Positions 1 to 7,446 of a stretch of DNA of 10,818 nucleotides are shown here, piece after piece (the first letter of the stretch is position 1; each line of letters starts with the position of its first letter). The stretch is taken from the NCBI GenBank assembly GCA_003452735.1, contig DMNL01000076.1, positions 1-10,818 on the forward strand, written 5' to 3'. The notes under the pieces were generated by a model. That model was not told the origin of the DNA and made no database searches. It saw only the letters and a list, made by a program, of their open reading frames with translations. This DNA comes from Spirochaetaceae bacterium. GTDB lineage: Bacteria; Spirochaetota; Spirochaetia; Treponematales; Rectinemataceae. The position numbers and the translations under genes are program-made.

Positions 1-281
1 GAGAGCTTGCTGAAGAGACTGGTTGGGTTTCAGATCGGATTCTCCATGCAGGCACCGTATTCCCAAATCCTGCAATTCAGGACAATCATTTCCATGTTTT
101 TGTGGCGCTGGATCCAAAACCTGCAGTTGACCAGCACCTCGATCAAAATGAAATCATCGATGCCTATCTAATGCCTGCGGACGAAGTGCGAAGTCGTATT
201 GGAGAAGGGGAACTAAGGCATGCTCTAATGGTAACAGCCTTGTACCTCGCAGATAGACTTGTGGCCTCTATTAAGGCCTAA
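1..281 (+). CDS. Nudix hydrolase, C-terminal part (5' truncated by window edge)
   Basis: The open frame enters from the left edge (first full codon at 3) and ends with TAA at 279-281, giving 92 visible residues. It opens with ELAEETGW, the second half of the Nudix box (REUxEExGU), whose two adjacent glutamates normally bind the catalytic Mg2+. The phrase FPNPAIQDNHFHVFVA follows, a stretch typical of ADP-ribose pyrophosphatase-like Nudix enzymes, which hydrolyse nucleoside diphosphates linked to another group. The C-terminus (RHALMVTALYLADRL) is the usual closing helix. The first half of the Nudix box and the start lie outside the window, so the substrate cannot be assigned. The gene converges on the fumarase gene with only 6 bases between stop codons and no clear terminator hairpin, so the two transcripts probably overlap at their 3' ends. 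Family assignment is fairly secure; specificity is unknown. Confidence 0.82.
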   Translation, partial: ELAEETGWVSDRILHAGTVFPNPAIQDNHFHVFVALDPKPAVDQHLDQNEIIDAYLMPADEVRSRIGEGELRHALMVTALYLADRLVASIKA

Positions 282-287
282 GCGAGC

Positions 288-1892
288 TTATAGATTATAT
301 ATATCGTTTCCATGTGAGTCGATGGCTACAATGATGGGCAGTCTATCTAGTACCGCGATACGAACTGCCTCCATTCCGAGATCTTCGAACTGAATTGTAT
401 CTAGCGTACGTAAGTGATGCTCTGCATTGAGTGCAGCAACTCCTCCGATGGCAGCGCAGTATACGCCTCTATGAGTGGATATAGCTCTACGTGCTTCATC
501 GCTGCGACTTCCTTTTGCGATTGTAACAATCGAAGCACCGGCTTTCATAAAGGCTTCAAGATAGCTGTCCATCCTCGAAGCAGAAGTAGGACCAAAGGCC
601 CCAGTTGCAGCTCCTGGCTTAGCCTCAGTTGGCCCAGCATAGAATACAGGTAAGCCGATGAACCAATCGGGCAGTTTTTTATCTAACTCGAGCATGCAGA
701 GAAGGCGCGCATGAGCCATATCTCGCGCCAAGAGTACAGGCCCCGAGATAAGAGCCATCGAACCCGCTTGCAATGACCTTAATCTTGAAAGCCAGCCATT
801 ATCCACTTGCGATATTTCAATTATTTCAGTCTTGGCTGTTGTTCGCTGAATAATATCTTGAACCTTCTTTTCTAAGCATTGTGAAGGAGACGAGAGTTTT
901 TCGATATGCCATCCGGAATTATCTATAAATACAGAGACATGCCGATTTGCTGCACAGGACACTGCGATTGCCAAAGGTAGATTTGCTGCATGCCGCGATA
1001 ACCTTACAGCTCTTGTGGAGACAGCAAAATGAGAACCTCCCCACTGAGCTCCAAATCCACTATCTTTAGCTATTGTCAGCATTTTCTGTTCCCAGAGTAT
1101 ATCTCTTATGGGCATACCATCGCCTTGAGCAGAGATAGGAAGCTCATCAAGAAGACCTATGGCTGCGAGTTCCGCGGCATACAGAGATTGCGAGGGATTT
1201 GTACCACCAAGGACCATTGCGATCACATAAGGAGGGCAACCAGAAGGTCCCAATGCCTTGATACGAGATTGAAGCACTTTCTCCAGCTTGTCTTCTCTTA
1301 GAATAGCAGGGCTTTCAATGCTGAGCGAAGTGCGAGAAGCTGAACCCCCGCCCTTGGCAACAAAGGAGAGCTTGAGCATTTTTCCTTTTATAGAACGGAT
1401 TTGGATGCCTGCAGGCAAATTGTCCTTTGTATTGCATTCTTTTATCATGTTAAAAGAGCCCATCTGAGAATTACGTAATTTTTCCTGCAACCAGGCTTCT
1501 GCCGAGCCCTGGGCAAGTAATTCTTCTAAGCCAATATTTTCCTCTATTTCTACCTGGTTACCGCGCCATCCATAGACAAGTGCTGTGCCAGTATCTTGGC
1601 ATATCGGATATCTTCCTTTTCCAGAAATCAGTGCGTTTTCTAGAAGACAAGCTGCGACAAATCGCTCTCGCTCGCTAGCTGCAGGATCTTCGATGATATT
1701 GACAAAAGCATCATACTGGGTTTTTGGCATAAGATAAGCGATTTTAGTAAATGCGATTCGGGCACACTCGCGAATCGCATCGGCTAGAAGAACCAAATGG
1801 CCATTCTTTTCCATGGGAGCGGGCAGATCCATAATTTCGAAATCGGATAAGTTTCCAAAGTGAATCAAATCATCAAGACTGAAATGAGCCAC
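288..1892 (-). CDS. fumA: Class I (iron-sulfur) fumarate hydratase, single-chain FumA type
   Basis: This enzyme interconverts fumarate and L-malate in the TCA cycle or its reductive branch, using an oxygen-sensitive [4Fe-4S] cluster in the cytoplasm. From the GTG start the protein has 534 residues. The N-terminal alpha domain carries three cysteines in the places expected for the cluster: C98 (PICQDTGTA), C219 (SGCPPYVIA) and C313 (VSCAANRH), close to C105, C224 and C318 of E. coli FumA as I recall them. AKGGGSASRTSL and GFGAQWGG also match the FumA type. The beta domain (about 370-534) has ARDMAHARL, FYAGPTEAKPG, GPTSASRMDSY and the C-terminal DLGMEA and DSHGND. The more usual GPTTAGRMD reads GPTSASRMD here. 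I chose GTG at 1890-1892 because a near-perfect Shine-Dalgarno site lies just before it; an ATG 11 codons upstream (1923-1925) is the alternative and has a weak site. It follows the DUF362 gene by 49 bases and is probably cotranscribed with it. Tartrate dehydratase is a related possibility, but the single-chain layout favours fumarase. Confidence 0.9.
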   Translation of the reverse strand: MAHFSLDDLIHFGNLSDFEIMDLPAPMEKNGHLVLLADAIRECARIAFTKIAYLMPKTQYDAFVNIIEDPAASERERFVAACLLENALISGKGRYPICQDTGTALVYGWRGNQVEIEENIGLEELLAQGSAEAWLQEKLRNSQMGSFNMIKECNTKDNLPAGIQIRSIKGKMLKLSFVAKGGGSASRTSLSIESPAILREDKLEKVLQSRIKALGPSGCPPYVIAMVLGGTNPSQSLYAAELAAIGLLDELPISAQGDGMPIRDILWEQKMLTIAKDSGFGAQWGGSHFAVSTRAVRLSRHAANLPLAIAVSCAANRHVSVFIDNSGWHIEKLSSPSQCLEKKVQDIIQRTTAKTEIIEISQVDNGWLSRLRSLQAGSMALISGPVLLARDMAHARLLCMLELDKKLPDWFIGLPVFYAGPTEAKPGAATGAFGPTSASRMDSYLEAFMKAGASIVTIAKGSRSDEARRAISTHRGVYCAAIGGVAALNAEHHLRTLDTIQFEDLGMEAVRIAVLDRLPIIVAIDSHGNDIYNL

Positions 1893-1898
1893 TCTTTT

Positions 1899-1907
1899 AC
1901 CTCCTTT
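1899..1907 (-). promoter_or_regulatory. Ribosome binding site that sets the fumarase start
   Basis: On the minus strand this reads AAAGGAGGT, almost the full anti-Shine-Dalgarno complement. It is followed after AAAAGA by GTG at 1892-1890. It lies inside the longer frame that begins at ATG 1925, so that ATG would translate the ribosome binding site itself. This supports GTG as the true start. Confidence 0.8.
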
Positions 1908-1941
1908 GCTGGCTCTGGTAGCCATGGATACAGCCTAGATA

Positions 1942-3108
1942 TTAATTGACAGGCAAGCGCCTATGCACAATGCGTATCGGTGCACGTCCTACACTTATTG
2001 CTTTAGCTGGGCAAACCTCATGGCAGCAAAAACATGTGATGCAGAGTTTGTCATTGATTCTGATGATGTTTGAGCCATTTTTTCTATCTAGCACAAGCAC
2101 CTTTGCTGGACATATCGTGATGCATGCACTACAGCCTATGCACTTATTCTTATGAAATATTGGTCTAAGGTGTATAAACTTAGCAGCAAAAGAACGAAGA
2201 CCCCTTGGTATTGAACTGAGTCTCTTACCAAGCTTGCTTGTGTAAGGAAGCCGCTTAAAACCGCTATGTTCTACTTCTGAAACTCTTAATGGGTATGTTG
2301 AAGGCTCTGGAACATTTGCGCTTCCAAGTGTTCTCTGCATGGAATCTAGAATATATGATATATTCTTAGGATCATAACCCACACACTGAGACGCAATCCA
2401 GTCCAGCTTTGCAACACTCATAGATGCAAGTACAATGCCAAGCGAGTAGGGCGTTCCCGAACCAGGGCCTTGCCCATCCATAGCGATGATTGCATCCATA
2501 AAAGTAAAACAATTAGGAATAGACAAAGCCAGATCCACAAGCATCTCACCAAAATCGATGACAGCAGGATATTGAAGATGCATTGCGCTCTTCGCTGTCC
2601 CAGGGATAAGTCCAAAGAGGTTTTTGATTGCACCAGTATATGTCGTAAGACTGTGATTCTTCAGCTTTGGAAGATTTATGACTAAATCAACCTTCTCGAG
2701 TAGAGCCGTGAGTGGGATGTTCTTGAGCTTTTTGCCATCTACGACAGGATGAGGAGAAACCTCGCGAAAATCAACCCATGTGCCGCCGCTCTGCTGGACC
2801 GCGTCGTAAATTCCAGAAGTCTTTGCAGCAAGCAAAACTGGTTGCCATCCTGGAGAATCTCCTACTAGAATTTCCTTTGCGCCTCTAGACTTTACAAATC
2901 GAACGACTGCCTCGACAAAAGCGGGATTCGTTGTAACGGCCTTAGAGGCTGGTGATGCATTTAAAACATTCGGCTTTATGAGGATAATCTTATCTTTTAT
3001 ATCAGGGAAACCTGCAATCTCCGCACATGTTTCAATCGCTCTATCCAGTTTCTTAGATTCATAGTCATCACATCTGATTAATGCAACATCCGCTCTCTCT
3101 GAGTTCAT
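1942..3108 (-). CDS. DUF362 domain protein with C-terminal two-cluster 4Fe-4S ferredoxin domain
   Basis: The 388-residue protein begins with a DUF362 domain (about 5-280): IILIKPNVL near 41-49, the GDSPGW segment near 83-88, then NLPKLKNHSLTTYTGAIKN, a highly characteristic DUF362 block. The C-terminus is a bacterial-type ferredoxin domain with two CxxCxxCxxxCP motifs, C323/326/329/333 and C356/359/362/366, plus an extra C361. Members of this family are presumed cytoplasmic electron-transfer or redox proteins; no reaction can be assigned from sequence. I chose ATG 3106-3108: CAGGA lies 7 bases upstream, and a longer frame from TTG at 3154-3156 would start inside the -35 box of the promoter. 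It is the first gene of a unit with the fumarase, also an Fe-S protein, which hints at shared redox or cluster demands (inference). No signal peptide is visible. Confidence 0.85.
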   Translation of the reverse strand: MNSERADVALIRCDDYESKKLDRAIETCAEIAGFPDIKDKIILIKPNVLNASPASKAVTTNPAFVEAVVRFVKSRGAKEILVGDSPGWQPVLLAAKTSGIYDAVQQSGGTWVDFREVSPHPVVDGKKLKNIPLTALLEKVDLVINLPKLKNHSLTTYTGAIKNLFGLIPGTAKSAMHLQYPAVIDFGEMLVDLALSIPNCFTFMDAIIAMDGQGPGSGTPYSLGIVLASMSVAKLDWIASQCVGYDPKNISYILDSMQRTLGSANVPEPSTYPLRVSEVEHSGFKRLPYTSKLGKRLSSIPRGLRSFAAKFIHLRPIFHKNKCIGCSACITICPAKVLVLDRKNGSNIIRINDKLCITCFCCHEVCPAKAISVGRAPIRIVHRRLPVN

Positions 3109-3127
3109 GCAATATTCCTGAGACCAG

Positions 3128-3156
3128 AGTATAGATAAAGCACGAGCTTCTATCAA
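3128..3156 (-). promoter_or_regulatory. Sigma-70-type promoter for the DUF362-fumarase unit
   Basis: On the minus strand, TTGATA (3156-3151) and TATACT (3133-3128) are separated by 17 bases, five of six consensus matches or close in each box. The expected transcription start, near 3121, gives a leader of about 13 bases containing CAGGA and leading to ATG at 3108. Prediction from sequence only. Confidence 0.65.
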
Positions 3157-3163
3157 GGCAAAT

Positions 3164-3179
3164 CGATTCGAAAAAATCG
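3164..3179. promoter_or_regulatory. Short dyad between the divergent promoters, possible operator
   Basis: CGATT and AATCG face each other across 6 bases (CGATTCGAAAAAATCG). The dyad lies upstream of both -35 boxes, only 4 bases from the plus-strand one (3183) and 8 from the minus-strand one. A regulator bound here could act on both directions. Five-base arms are short and may occur by chance in A/T-rich DNA. Confidence 0.25.
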
Positions 3180-3182
3180 TAC

Positions 3183-3212
3183 TTGCCTAATTCAATTGAA
3201 TGCCCTTATAAT
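3183..3212 (+). promoter_or_regulatory. Sigma-70-type promoter for the M23 peptidase gene
   Basis: TTGCCT (3183-3188) and a perfect TATAAT (3207-3212) are 18 bases apart. The expected start near 3219 leaves a leader of about 28 bases to ATG 3247. A TTG codon at 3196 that would extend the frame lies in the spacer and so cannot be the start of an mRNA made here. Confidence 0.65.
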
Positions 3213-3246
3213 ATTTGATCATCATAGGGAGAGGTTCTGGATTAGA

Positions 3247-4179
3247 ATGCGAATAAAGTTGGATCAAAGCAACTGGGTATACTATATCGGACGGGGATCA
3301 AACTTAGGGAAGCTGATGTTTTCCGTTGGATGTATGCTTATGCTGCTTGGGTCTAGCTTCAGACCAGCTCCAGGACCTATGACTGCGCGTGGAGGTTCCG
3401 ACGTCAGTGACTTTGCAAAAAGCAATGAGATTGTTATGCCAGAACCAGAAGATAAATTGGTCAAGTATTCTGTCTATGAAGTCAAGAAAGGCGATACACT
3501 CTCTGAGATAGCAGAGCATTTTGATCTGACTCTAGATACACTTATCAGCATAAATAATTTTAAATCAGCCAAATCACTAAAACCTGGTCAGCTACTCAAG
3601 ATACCGAGTGAATCTGGCATTATATATACTGCCTCAAAGCCGACAACAATTCAGGAAATTGCGGAATCATATAATATCAATATCGATCGTCTTATAGATA
3701 CAAATGGCCTGCTTTCTGAGACGATTCCGGCAGGTAAGCCTCTATTTCTTCCGGATGTCAAACTACCGGCCGCCACATTGCGAGAAATTGCTGGGACGCT
3801 CTTCCAATGGCCAGTGAGAGGTCGTCTCACCTCCTGGTTTGGCTGGCGCAAAGATCCCTTTACAGGAAGGAGATCTTTCCACAACGCTGTCGATATAGCA
3901 GCGCCCTATGGCTCGCCAATAGCTGCTCCGATGGAAGGTAAGGTGGTCGAAACAGGCTATTCGCCAATTCTTGGCAAATATGTAATGATGTCCCATTCAG
4001 GCGGGTGGAAGACATTATATGGCCATATGTCCGAAATTCTGGTTCAGGAAGGCCAGTATATCTCTCAAGGTCGGACTCTTGGTAGGATTGGTACAACTGG
4101 ATATAGTACAGGTCCTCATGTGCACTTTGAGGTTATAAAGAATGGGGTTCTAGTCAATCCGCTGAATTACCTGCCTTGA
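3247..4179 (+). CDS. LysM/M23 family peptidoglycan metallopeptidase, membrane anchored or exported
   Basis: From ATG 3247 the product has 310 residues. A basic N-terminus (R2, K4, R16, K22) precedes a hydrophobic segment at about 24-36, which fits an uncleaved anchor or an atypical signal peptide; there is no lipobox cysteine. A LysM domain at about 73-120 (YEVKKGDTLSEIAEHF to LKPGQLLKIP) binds glycan, and a second, degenerate one follows at about 125-169. The M23 endopeptidase domain (about 188-310) has the zinc ligands H212 and D216 (FHNAVD, usually HxGxD with Gly) and H293 of GPHVHFE, plus catalytic H260 (YGHM) and H291. It should therefore be active, cutting peptide cross-links in the periplasm during growth or division. 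AGGGAGAGG (3226-3234) lies 12 bases before the ATG, rather far. ATG 3316 also has a good site but would remove the positive residues before the hydrophobic segment. It is the first plus-strand gene after the divergent promoter region. Confidence 0.88.
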   Translation: MRIKLDQSNWVYYIGRGSNLGKLMFSVGCMLMLLGSSFRPAPGPMTARGGSDVSDFAKSNEIVMPEPEDKLVKYSVYEVKKGDTLSEIAEHFDLTLDTLISINNFKSAKSLKPGQLLKIPSESGIIYTASKPTTIQEIAESYNINIDRLIDTNGLLSETIPAGKPLFLPDVKLPAATLREIAGTLFQWPVRGRLTSWFGWRKDPFTGRRSFHNAVDIAAPYGSPIAAPMEGKVVETGYSPILGKYVMMSHSGGWKTLYGHMSEILVQEGQYISQGRTLGRIGTTGYSTGPHVHFEVIKNGVLVNPLNYLP

Positions 4180-4215
4180 TATCCTCATGATCTCGAAATG
4201 AGACACATCGAAGCC

Positions 4216-4259
4216 TTGGGAGCATCTTATTTGACGCATATAGAAATATCTGATACATT
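4216..4259 (+). promoter_or_regulatory. Two overlapping candidate promoters directly upstream of ptsI
   Basis: The 88-base gap between the M23 gene and ptsI has no terminator. It holds TTGACG (4231-4236) and TACATT (4254-4259), 17 bases apart, which would start RNA at about 4266, next to the ATG at 4268. It also holds TTGGGA (4216-4221) and TATAGA (4239-4244), again 17 bases apart, giving a leader of about 17 bases. The two share DNA, and only one need be real. No Shine-Dalgarno site is visible before the ATG. Confidence 0.4.
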
Positions 4260-4267
4260 GTTTCATC

Positions 4268-5989
4268 ATGACGATAATAAAAGGAATAGGTGTTTCTCCT
4301 GGCGTGGCAATCGCTCCTGCCTTTGTGTATATAGATGATTCTGGCATAATACCTCAGTACCATATATCCGCCGAGGATGTGCAGAGTGAAATGGCTCGTT
4401 TCCATGAAGCATCTTTGCTGGCTAAAAAGGAAATAGAAGCGCTGAGAGATAGAGCAAAGAAAGAAGCGGGCGAAGAACAAGCAGCCATTTTCGATGCGCA
4501 TATTATGATGCTGGACGATCCAGTACTGCTTGAGCAAATAGAGCTATCGCTTAAAGAAAAGCAGTTCAATGTAGAAGCAGCGGTTCTCTCTTTTGAGAGT
4601 GAGATGGTCAATAAGCTTTCTTCATCGCAAGATCCACTTAAACAGGAAAAAGTATCCGATATTCACGATGTCGTAAGGCGCTTGTTAGGTCATCTTCTAA
4701 AAAAAGAGAGGATTTCGCTTTCCGATATCCAAACCGAGATAATTCTCATTGCCAAGGACCTTTTGCCTTCGGAAATGGTTATGATGTCGCGCAGCATGGT
4801 TCGCGGCATAGTAACAGAGACAGGAAGCCGGACTAGTCATGCGGCTATACTTGCAAGAGCCTTCGAAATACCCGCCGTACTAGGTGTAGGTCCAGGCTTT
4901 GTCCAGCAAGTAAAACAAGGCCAAGCGGTCTATGTCGATGGAGACAGTGGAACCGTTGTTATTGAGCCCGACGATTCGATTATTCGGAGCGAGAAAGCAG
5001 CGCGCGCTGCTCGTCTCAAGCAGGAAAAAGAGAATAAAGAACTAAGAGATATCCCAGCGCACACGAAAGATGGTACGGGCATCATGCTCCTAGCTAACAT
5101 CGGAATGCCTGAAGAAGTCACAAACGCTATTGAATATGGCGCTGAGGGAATTGGACTGTTTCGCTCTGAATTTTTCTTTCTTGGTGGTCATATACCAGGA
5201 GAAGAAGAGCAGTATAATGCTTATGCCCAGGTGGCTAGATCCATGAATGGTAAGCCCGTTACTATACGCACGCTCGATATTGGTGGAGACAAAGTATTGC
5301 CAGAACTTGGAGTTATGGGCGAAAAAAATCCTCTGCTGGGATGGAGGGCTATACGTTTTTGTCTTGAAAAGACCGATCTCTTTATAACACAGCTCAGAGC
5401 TATTCTTCGTGCCTCAGATCAGGGGAAAGTGAATATCATGTTCCCTATGATTAGCACAATAGATGAATTGATCCGTGCTCAAGCTCTTCTCGACAAGGCG
5501 AAGGAAGAATGCATATCGCAGGGTTATAAGATAGATGAAGACATAGAGACTGGAATCATGATCGAGGTACCATCTGCAGCTATCTGTTCTGATGTACTCT
5601 CAAGATCTTGTGATTTCTTCTCGATAGGAACAAACGATCTAAGTCAATACACGCTGGCTGTTGATAGGGGTAATCAAAAAGTAGCTTATTTGAATAATCC
5701 GTTCGATATAGCAGTGTTGCGCCTTATCAGTATGACAATAAAATCTAGTAAGAAGGCAAATATCGGCGTGAGTCTCTGTGGAGAGATGGCAGCAGATCCA
5801 GCTAGCGCGGTGCTCCTAGTAGGATTGGGCTTAAGAAGTCTCTCTATGTCAGCCTCAGCTATCCCAGCGGTTAAGAGAGCGCTGATGTCCATAACGATGG
5901 AAGAAGCTTCCTCCCTGGCTCAGCAAGCGCTATCTATGAATACGGCATCGCAGGTTACTGCCTTGCTGAATTCTAGGCTCAATCTATAA
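4268..5989 (+). CDS. ptsI: Phosphoenolpyruvate-protein phosphotransferase (PTS enzyme I)
   Basis: Enzyme I takes phosphate from phosphoenolpyruvate onto a histidine and passes it to HPr in the cytoplasm. At 573 residues it is full length (family about 570-575). The N-terminal HPr-binding and phosphohistidine domains end in GSRTSHAAI with the phosphorylated His at 191. The C-terminal PEP-binding TIM barrel (about 265-540) shows GIGLFRSEF (R298), TLDIGGDK, GWRAIR, GTNDLSQYTLAVDR and LCGEMA with C504, near the E. coli active-site C502. The start GIGVSPG is typical. No ptsH or PTS permease gene adjoins it, although ptsI is usually beside ptsH; in some spirochaetes the PTS proteins are thought to act in regulation, not transport (family knowledge, not shown here). 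Der follows after 8 bases, suggesting cotranscription. No ribosome binding site is seen before the ATG, which agrees with a very short leader. Confidence 0.96.
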   Translation: MTIIKGIGVSPGVAIAPAFVYIDDSGIIPQYHISAEDVQSEMARFHEASLLAKKEIEALRDRAKKEAGEEQAAIFDAHIMMLDDPVLLEQIELSLKEKQFNVEAAVLSFESEMVNKLSSSQDPLKQEKVSDIHDVVRRLLGHLLKKERISLSDIQTEIILIAKDLLPSEMVMMSRSMVRGIVTETGSRTSHAAILARAFEIPAVLGVGPGFVQQVKQGQAVYVDGDSGTVVIEPDDSIIRSEKAARAARLKQEKENKELRDIPAHTKDGTGIMLLANIGMPEEVTNAIEYGAEGIGLFRSEFFFLGGHIPGEEEQYNAYAQVARSMNGKPVTIRTLDIGGDKVLPELGVMGEKNPLLGWRAIRFCLEKTDLFITQLRAILRASDQGKVNIMFPMISTIDELIRAQALLDKAKEECISQGYKIDEDIETGIMIEVPSAAICSDVLSRSCDFFSIGTNDLSQYTLAVDRGNQKVAYLNNPFDIAVLRLISMTIKSSKKANIGVSLCGEMAADPASAVLLVGLGLRSLSMSASAIPAVKRALMSITMEEASSLAQQALSMNTASQVTALLNSRLNL

Positions 5990-5997
5990 TTATTCTT

Positions 5998-7443
5998 ATG
6001 AGCAAAAAAAAACAGACTGTAGAGCCTCTTGAGATAGACTTGCAGCAAAAAGGCGCTTTATCACAATCAAAAGAGAAAGAAGAGTCTTCACCAAACATTC
6101 GCTATGAAAACTTGCCTCTTGTGGTTCTTGCAGGGAGGCCTAATGTAGGCAAATCTACGCTTTTCAATCGATTGATCGGCAAGCGGAAGGCAATAACCGA
6201 TGCGAAGCCTGGAGTAACACGAGATCCTATCGAAGAAGAATGCGAGCTATTGGGGACCAACAAAAAGATATGCCTGGTCGACACTGGAGGCTTCAAGCTT
6301 GAGCGTGAAGGCCTGGATGAACTTGTAGTGGCTAGAGCTCTAGCCTATATTCAGAGAGCAGATCTAATAATATTCATTGTAGATATTACGCAGATCACAC
6401 CAGAAGATGAAGAATTCGCTGCATTTCTTAGGCCTTATGCCAAAAAGCTATTGCTTGTCGTAAACAAAGCCGATAGTCCCGAGCGCGATGCCCTGGTATG
6501 GGAGCATGCTCGCTGGGGCCTCGGGCAGATGTTGTTTATCTCGGCGGAACATAATAGAAACATAGACAAGCTTGCAGAAGCCATAGTGGCGCGCTTGGAT
6601 TTCTCGAACATTCAGCAAGTAGAAGTAGAAAAAGCCGATATACATTTAGCAATAATGGGTAAGCCAAACACTGGGAAATCGACATTGCTCAATGCCCTAG
6701 TCGGCTATGAGCGGAGCATTGTTTCTCCAGAGCCAGGAACAACTCGTGACATAGTAAAAGATCGCTTTCAGTATAGGGGCAGGGGCATTGTCGTGCTCGA
6801 TACCGCAGGAATCCGAAGAAAGAAGAAAGTTAAAGACAATGTCGAGTATTATTCGGTAACCCGATCTATCCGCATTGTGAGCCAGGCGGATGTAGTGGTG
6901 CTCCTAATAGATGCAGAAGAAGGTCTTTCTGACCAGGATAAAAAGATTGCCGCTTTTGCGGTGGAAGCGGGCCGACCGGTGGTGTTTGCGCTGAGCAAAT
7001 GGGATAAGATGCCTGATATAAAGAATGCGTTCGAAGCTACTCGCGATCGGCTGCGATTTTTTTTCGGGCAAATGGCATATGCTCCCGTCGTGGCGATTTC
7101 CGCTAAAGAAGGAAAGGGACTCGATAAGCTTATGTCTACGGTGGTCTCTTTGTATGCTAAGGCAAACAAGGTTATCGAGACTTCGCGCCTAAACCAAGCA
7201 GTCGCGGAATGGATACAGGAAACTCCACCTCCGGCAGGACCAAGCACTCGTTTCAAATTGCGCTATGCAGTGCAGAGTTCGGTAAATCCTCAGCGTTTTA
7301 TCTTCTTCGTAACGCGCCCAGAGGCAGTACCAGAATCTTACAAGAGTTTCCTAAAAAACAAGATACGGTTCGATTTTGGCCTCGATGGTGTTCCGATTCA
7401 GGTGGAACTGCGTGCTTCACGCAGAGACAGACTGCGGAGCTGA
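5998..7443 (+). CDS. der: Ribosome biogenesis GTPase Der (EngA)
   Basis: Der has two tandem GTPase domains and a KH-like domain and helps assemble the 50S subunit in the cytoplasm. Of 481 residues, the first ~37 form a charged, low-complexity extension (Lys/Glu/Gln/Ser) not found in typical Der of about 440-490 residues starting near the first P-loop. Domain 1 has GRPNVGKS (46-53), DTGG (95-98) and NKAD (156-159). Domain 2 has GKPNTGKS (221-228), GTTRD, DTAG (268-271) and SAK (368-370). Its G4 motif reads SKWD (333-336) where NKWD is usual. The KH-like domain covers about 395-475 (RFKLRYAVQ, FIFFVTRPEAVPESYKSFLKNKIR). ATG 5998 is 8 bases after the ptsI stop, with no good Shine-Dalgarno, so translation may be coupled or the start may be slightly different. 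A run of nine A bases follows the start (6004-6012). The merR gene begins 3 bases after the stop. Confidence 0.96.
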   Translation: MSKKKQTVEPLEIDLQQKGALSQSKEKEESSPNIRYENLPLVVLAGRPNVGKSTLFNRLIGKRKAITDAKPGVTRDPIEEECELLGTNKKICLVDTGGFKLEREGLDELVVARALAYIQRADLIIFIVDITQITPEDEEFAAFLRPYAKKLLLVVNKADSPERDALVWEHARWGLGQMLFISAEHNRNIDKLAEAIVARLDFSNIQQVEVEKADIHLAIMGKPNTGKSTLLNALVGYERSIVSPEPGTTRDIVKDRFQYRGRGIVVLDTAGIRRKKKVKDNVEYYSVTRSIRIVSQADVVVLLIDAEEGLSDQDKKIAAFAVEAGRPVVFALSKWDKMPDIKNAFEATRDRLRFFFGQMAYAPVVAISAKEGKGLDKLMSTVVSLYAKANKVIETSRLNQAVAEWIQETPPPAGPSTRFKLRYAVQSSVNPQRFIFFVTRPEAVPESYKSFLKNKIRFDFGLDGVPIQVELRASRRDRLRS

Positions 7444-7446
7444 TCA

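Noticed and set aside
262-277. Inverted repeat GGCCT...AGGCC near the convergent Nudix and fumarase ends
   Set aside because: The stem is only 5 bp, lies before the Nudix stop and has no T-run on either side, so it is not a credible terminator.
1029-1301. 90-codon plus-strand frame inside the fumarase gene
   Set aside because: It is antisense to conserved fumarase motifs and has no recognisable domain.
3196-3198. TTG as the start of the M23 peptidase gene
   Set aside because: It falls between the -35 and -10 boxes of the gene's own likely promoter and has no ribosome binding site.
4188-4206. CTCAT/ATGAG inverted repeat after the M23 gene
   Set aside because: It has a weak 5-bp stem with a 9-base loop and no T-tract; it is unlikely to terminate transcription.
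4154-4537. 127-codon antisense open frame across the M23-ptsI junction
   Set aside because: It overlaps the well-supported ptsI start and its promoter region, and its Cys/Tyr/Phe/His-rich translation looks like noise.
6849-7256. 135-codon open frame antisense to der
   Set aside because: It lies wholly within the conserved second GTPase and KH region of der, has no ribosome binding site and its Ser/Arg/Ala-rich product resembles no known family.
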